DNA of 64,000 nucleotides from a virus. The stretch covers positions 41,926 to 105,925 of the IMG/VR virus record IMGVR_UViG_3300042544_003680; one strand, 5' to 3'. Positions 62,523 through 64,000 of this stretch are shown here, piece by piece; the stretch's first letter is position 1; each line of letters opens with the position of its first letter. The translations under genes and the position numbers were made by a program. Under the pieces are notes generated by a model that saw nothing but the letters and a program-made list of their open reading frames with translations, did no database searches and was not told where the DNA came from.

Positions 62523-62927
62523 ATGATTAAAATATTTAATAAAATAATTTCCTTTGGAATATTCCTAATTCCTCTTGTAACCATTCATCTTGCAACAATT
62601 TATAATAATGTTGTGGCAAAATATATGGCATATGGCTACAACTTTCTTTTCCTTTGCACTATTCCGGTTTCAATTGTTTATTATTTTCTTTGTAAACATA
62701 TTAATCAATCGGCAACAAAGAAACCTCCTGCTTATTTTTTGATTAGTAAAATTATAGTAGTTTTATTGACTATACTCTATATTCTGTTGCTAGGATTTCA
62801 TCAATGGTACTGGTCTGCATTGTGCTGGCTGTTCGGAGGAGTTTACTCATTTATGTATATTTCTCTTGGAGAAAAGTATGCTATGCAAACGGATGTGCAT
62901 AAGCCACAAGAGAACGAAGATGAGTAA
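62523..62927 (+). CDS. Membrane protein with four TM segments, 134 aa
   Basis: Start placed at ATG 62523, after the terminator; the upstream GTG lies inside the terminator. Hydrophobic segments at about residues 5-23, 36-55, 75-94 and 97-118, with a charged C-terminal tail (KPQENEDE). Inner-membrane location likely. Coupled by ATGA overlap to an LRR gene. Confidence 0.65.
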   Translation: MIKIFNKIISFGIFLIPLVTIHLATIYNNVVAKYMAYGYNFLFLCTIPVSIVYYFLCKHINQSATKKPPAYFLISKIIVVLLTILYILLLGFHQWYWSALCWLFGGVYSFMYISLGEKYAMQTDVHKPQENEDE

Positions 62928-63306
62928 TTTGACCCTTGATAATAGAAGTCTAACAAAATTGGAAAATATTCCAGAAATTATATATGGAAATTTTCACTGT
63001 CGGGATAACCATTTAACTAATTTAAATGGTTCACCGAAAATTGTAAAGGGGATGTTTAATTGCAGGAGTAATTTTTTAACCAATTTATTAGGAGGACCAG
63101 AAAGTACGGGGATAGATTTCGTTTGCAGTATGAATAATCTAATTAGCTTAAAAGGAGCACCTAAATTCGTCGGAGACACATTTTATTGTGACGAAAATAA
63201 GTTAACTAGTTTGTTATATTCTCCTAAAAATGCGCATTATTTTTGGTCGGCACAAAATCATCTTTTATCAAGAGATTATTTTCCAAATTATTGTAGAAAT
63301 ATGTAA
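62920..63306 (+). CDS. LRR-like repeat protein, 128 aa (4 modules)
   Basis: MSNLTLDNRSLTKLENIPEI start; CRDNHLTNLNGSPKIV, CRSNFLTNLLGGPEST, CSMNNLISLKGAPKFV, CDENKLTSLLYSPK; cap NHLLSRDYFP. Start overlaps the stop of the membrane protein gene. Confidence 0.82.
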   Translation: MSNLTLDNRSLTKLENIPEIIYGNFHCRDNHLTNLNGSPKIVKGMFNCRSNFLTNLLGGPESTGIDFVCSMNNLISLKGAPKFVGDTFYCDENKLTSLLYSPKNAHYFWSAQNHLLSRDYFPNYCRNM

Positions 63307-63310
63307 AAAT

Positions 63311-63634
63311 ATGAAATGTATTTGGATTTTTAATGAAAAGTATAAAATTTTTCCAGAATCACCAGAAATTGTAGATGGATATGTGAATTGTAGTTGGAAT
63401 TATTTGACTAGTTTAAAGGGATGCCCAAAAAGAATTGGTGAATTTTTTGTTTGTAAACATAATAAAATAACTACTTTAAAAGAAGGTCCAAGATTTATAG
63501 GAGGCGGGTTTTTTATTAGAGGTAATAAATTAACTGATTTTTTATACTCGCCTAAAACTATGCGTACCGTGGTTTTTACTGAAAATCATTTATTAACAAC
63601 TGATTATGTTCCAAATTGTAAAATTTATGAATGA
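63311..63634 (+). CDS. LRR-like repeat protein, 107 aa (3 modules)
   Basis: Start ATG 63311 (MKCIWIFNEKYKIFPESPEI), an N-terminus without the usual DxSxKxL. Modules CSWNYLTSLKGCPKRI, CKHNKITTLKEGPRFI, RGNKLTDFLYSPK; cap NHLLTTDYVP. Confidence 0.8.
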   Translation: MKCIWIFNEKYKIFPESPEIVDGYVNCSWNYLTSLKGCPKRIGEFFVCKHNKITTLKEGPRFIGGGFFIRGNKLTDFLYSPKTMRTVVFTENHLLTTDYVPNCKIYE

Positions 63635-64000
63635 TGTTTATATTAGTAATAAAAATCTAAAGAAGTTAGAGAATATTCCAGAACATGTAGATGGAATTTT
63701 TGATTGCAGCGAGAATCATTTAACGTCTTTAGAGGGAGGTCCGAAAAGCGTTTGGGGTTCTTTTTATTGCATTCATAATAAATTGACCGATTTAAAAGGA
63801 AGTCCACGAACAATAGGAAGAAGTTTTAATTGTAGTTGTAATAAATTAACTACTTTACACGGTGCTCCCAGAGTTGTTGGATGTTTTTTTCATTGTGTAG
63901 AAAATGAATTGACTAGCATGATATACTCTCCTAAGAATTCGGTAGCGTTATACTGGACCAGAGAAAATAATTTTTTGACAATGGATTACATAACAAGTTT
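63627..64000 (+). CDS. LRR-like repeat protein, incomplete at window end (4 modules seen)
   Basis: MNDVYISNKNLKKLENIPEH start; CSENHLTSLEGGPKSV, CIHNKLTDLKGSPRTI, CSCNKLTTLHGAPRVV, CVENELTSMIYSPK; cap NNFLTMDYI is reached just before the sequence ends, so only a few C-terminal residues are missing. The cluster probably continues beyond 64000. Confidence 0.82.
   Translation, partial: MNDVYISNKNLKKLENIPEHVDGIFDCSENHLTSLEGGPKSVWGSFYCIHNKLTDLKGSPRTIGRSFNCSCNKLTTLHGAPRVVGCFFHCVENELTSMIYSPKNSVALYWTRENNFLTMDYITS

Overview
The window reads as part of the genome of a large, AT-rich, tailed double-stranded DNA phage with a contractile (T4-like, myovirus) tail that infects a Gram-negative bacterium. 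The support is a gp19-like tail tube protein, fibre-like late genes, a T4-type nucleotide and replication set (NrdA, NrdB, dUTPase, clamp-loader ATPase, FEN-type exonuclease), T4-late-like TAAATA boxes, many free-standing homing endonucleases, and a large translation-related gene set. The Gram-negative host is inferred from a phage-encoded outer-membrane beta-barrel protein and two lipoproteins. Both window edges lie inside the genome: the last gene is cut off at 64000.

Layout. 1-22100 is an accessory and RNA-rich region, mostly + strand. It holds a CoaBC/aldolase-like fusion, a macro domain protein, three homing endonucleases, tmRNA, IF-1, a TilS-like enzyme, an outer-membrane protein, about 15 ordinary tRNA genes, and several tRNA-like elements that depart strongly from the cloverleaf. 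One of these (9853-9920) has its 3' half placed before its 5' half. 18136-21967 is a minus-strand block (tail tube, unknown proteins, 5'-3' exonuclease). 22108-29516 is a plus-strand block with a clamp-loader ATPase followed by late virion/fibre genes, each just downstream of a TAAATA box. 29585-50651 is a long minus-strand block: subtilase, dUTPase, peptidyl-tRNA hydrolase 2, ribonucleotide reductase, ATP-grasp, a Ro/TROVE-like vWA protein, RNA ligase and phosphatase, lipoproteins, metallophosphoesterase, nucleotidyltransferase, RuvB-like ATPase, UV endonuclease, AAA+ ATPase and a 3D-domain protein. 50648-64000 is dominated by three clusters of a leucine-rich-repeat-like paralogue family (22 copies or fragments in the window, counting three at 14370-15293), with an RNA ligase gene split by a GIY-YIG endonuclease between them.

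Regulation. Two promoter classes are visible. One is TTGACA, exactly 16 bp, then TAnnnT, often preceded by TG; it usually sits so close to the gene that the mRNA should be leaderless or nearly so. The other is an (A/T/G)ATAAATA box 1-9 bp upstream of late genes. Strong hairpin terminators, several bidirectional, separate the units. In two places the hairpin and a promoter overlap, so that read-through RNA and promoter-born RNA would behave differently.

Themes. The phage appears to run its own RNA-handling programme: tRNAs, tmRNA, IF-1, Pth2, a TilS-like protein, two RNA ligases, two DSP-type phosphatases (a family that includes RNA 5'-phosphatases), a Ro-like protein and structured intergenic RNAs. 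The most unusual candidates are the permuted tRNA gene with flanking complementary strands, the other arm-altered tRNA genes, a predicted kissing-loop RNA after tRNA-Gly, and the expanded repeat-protein family.
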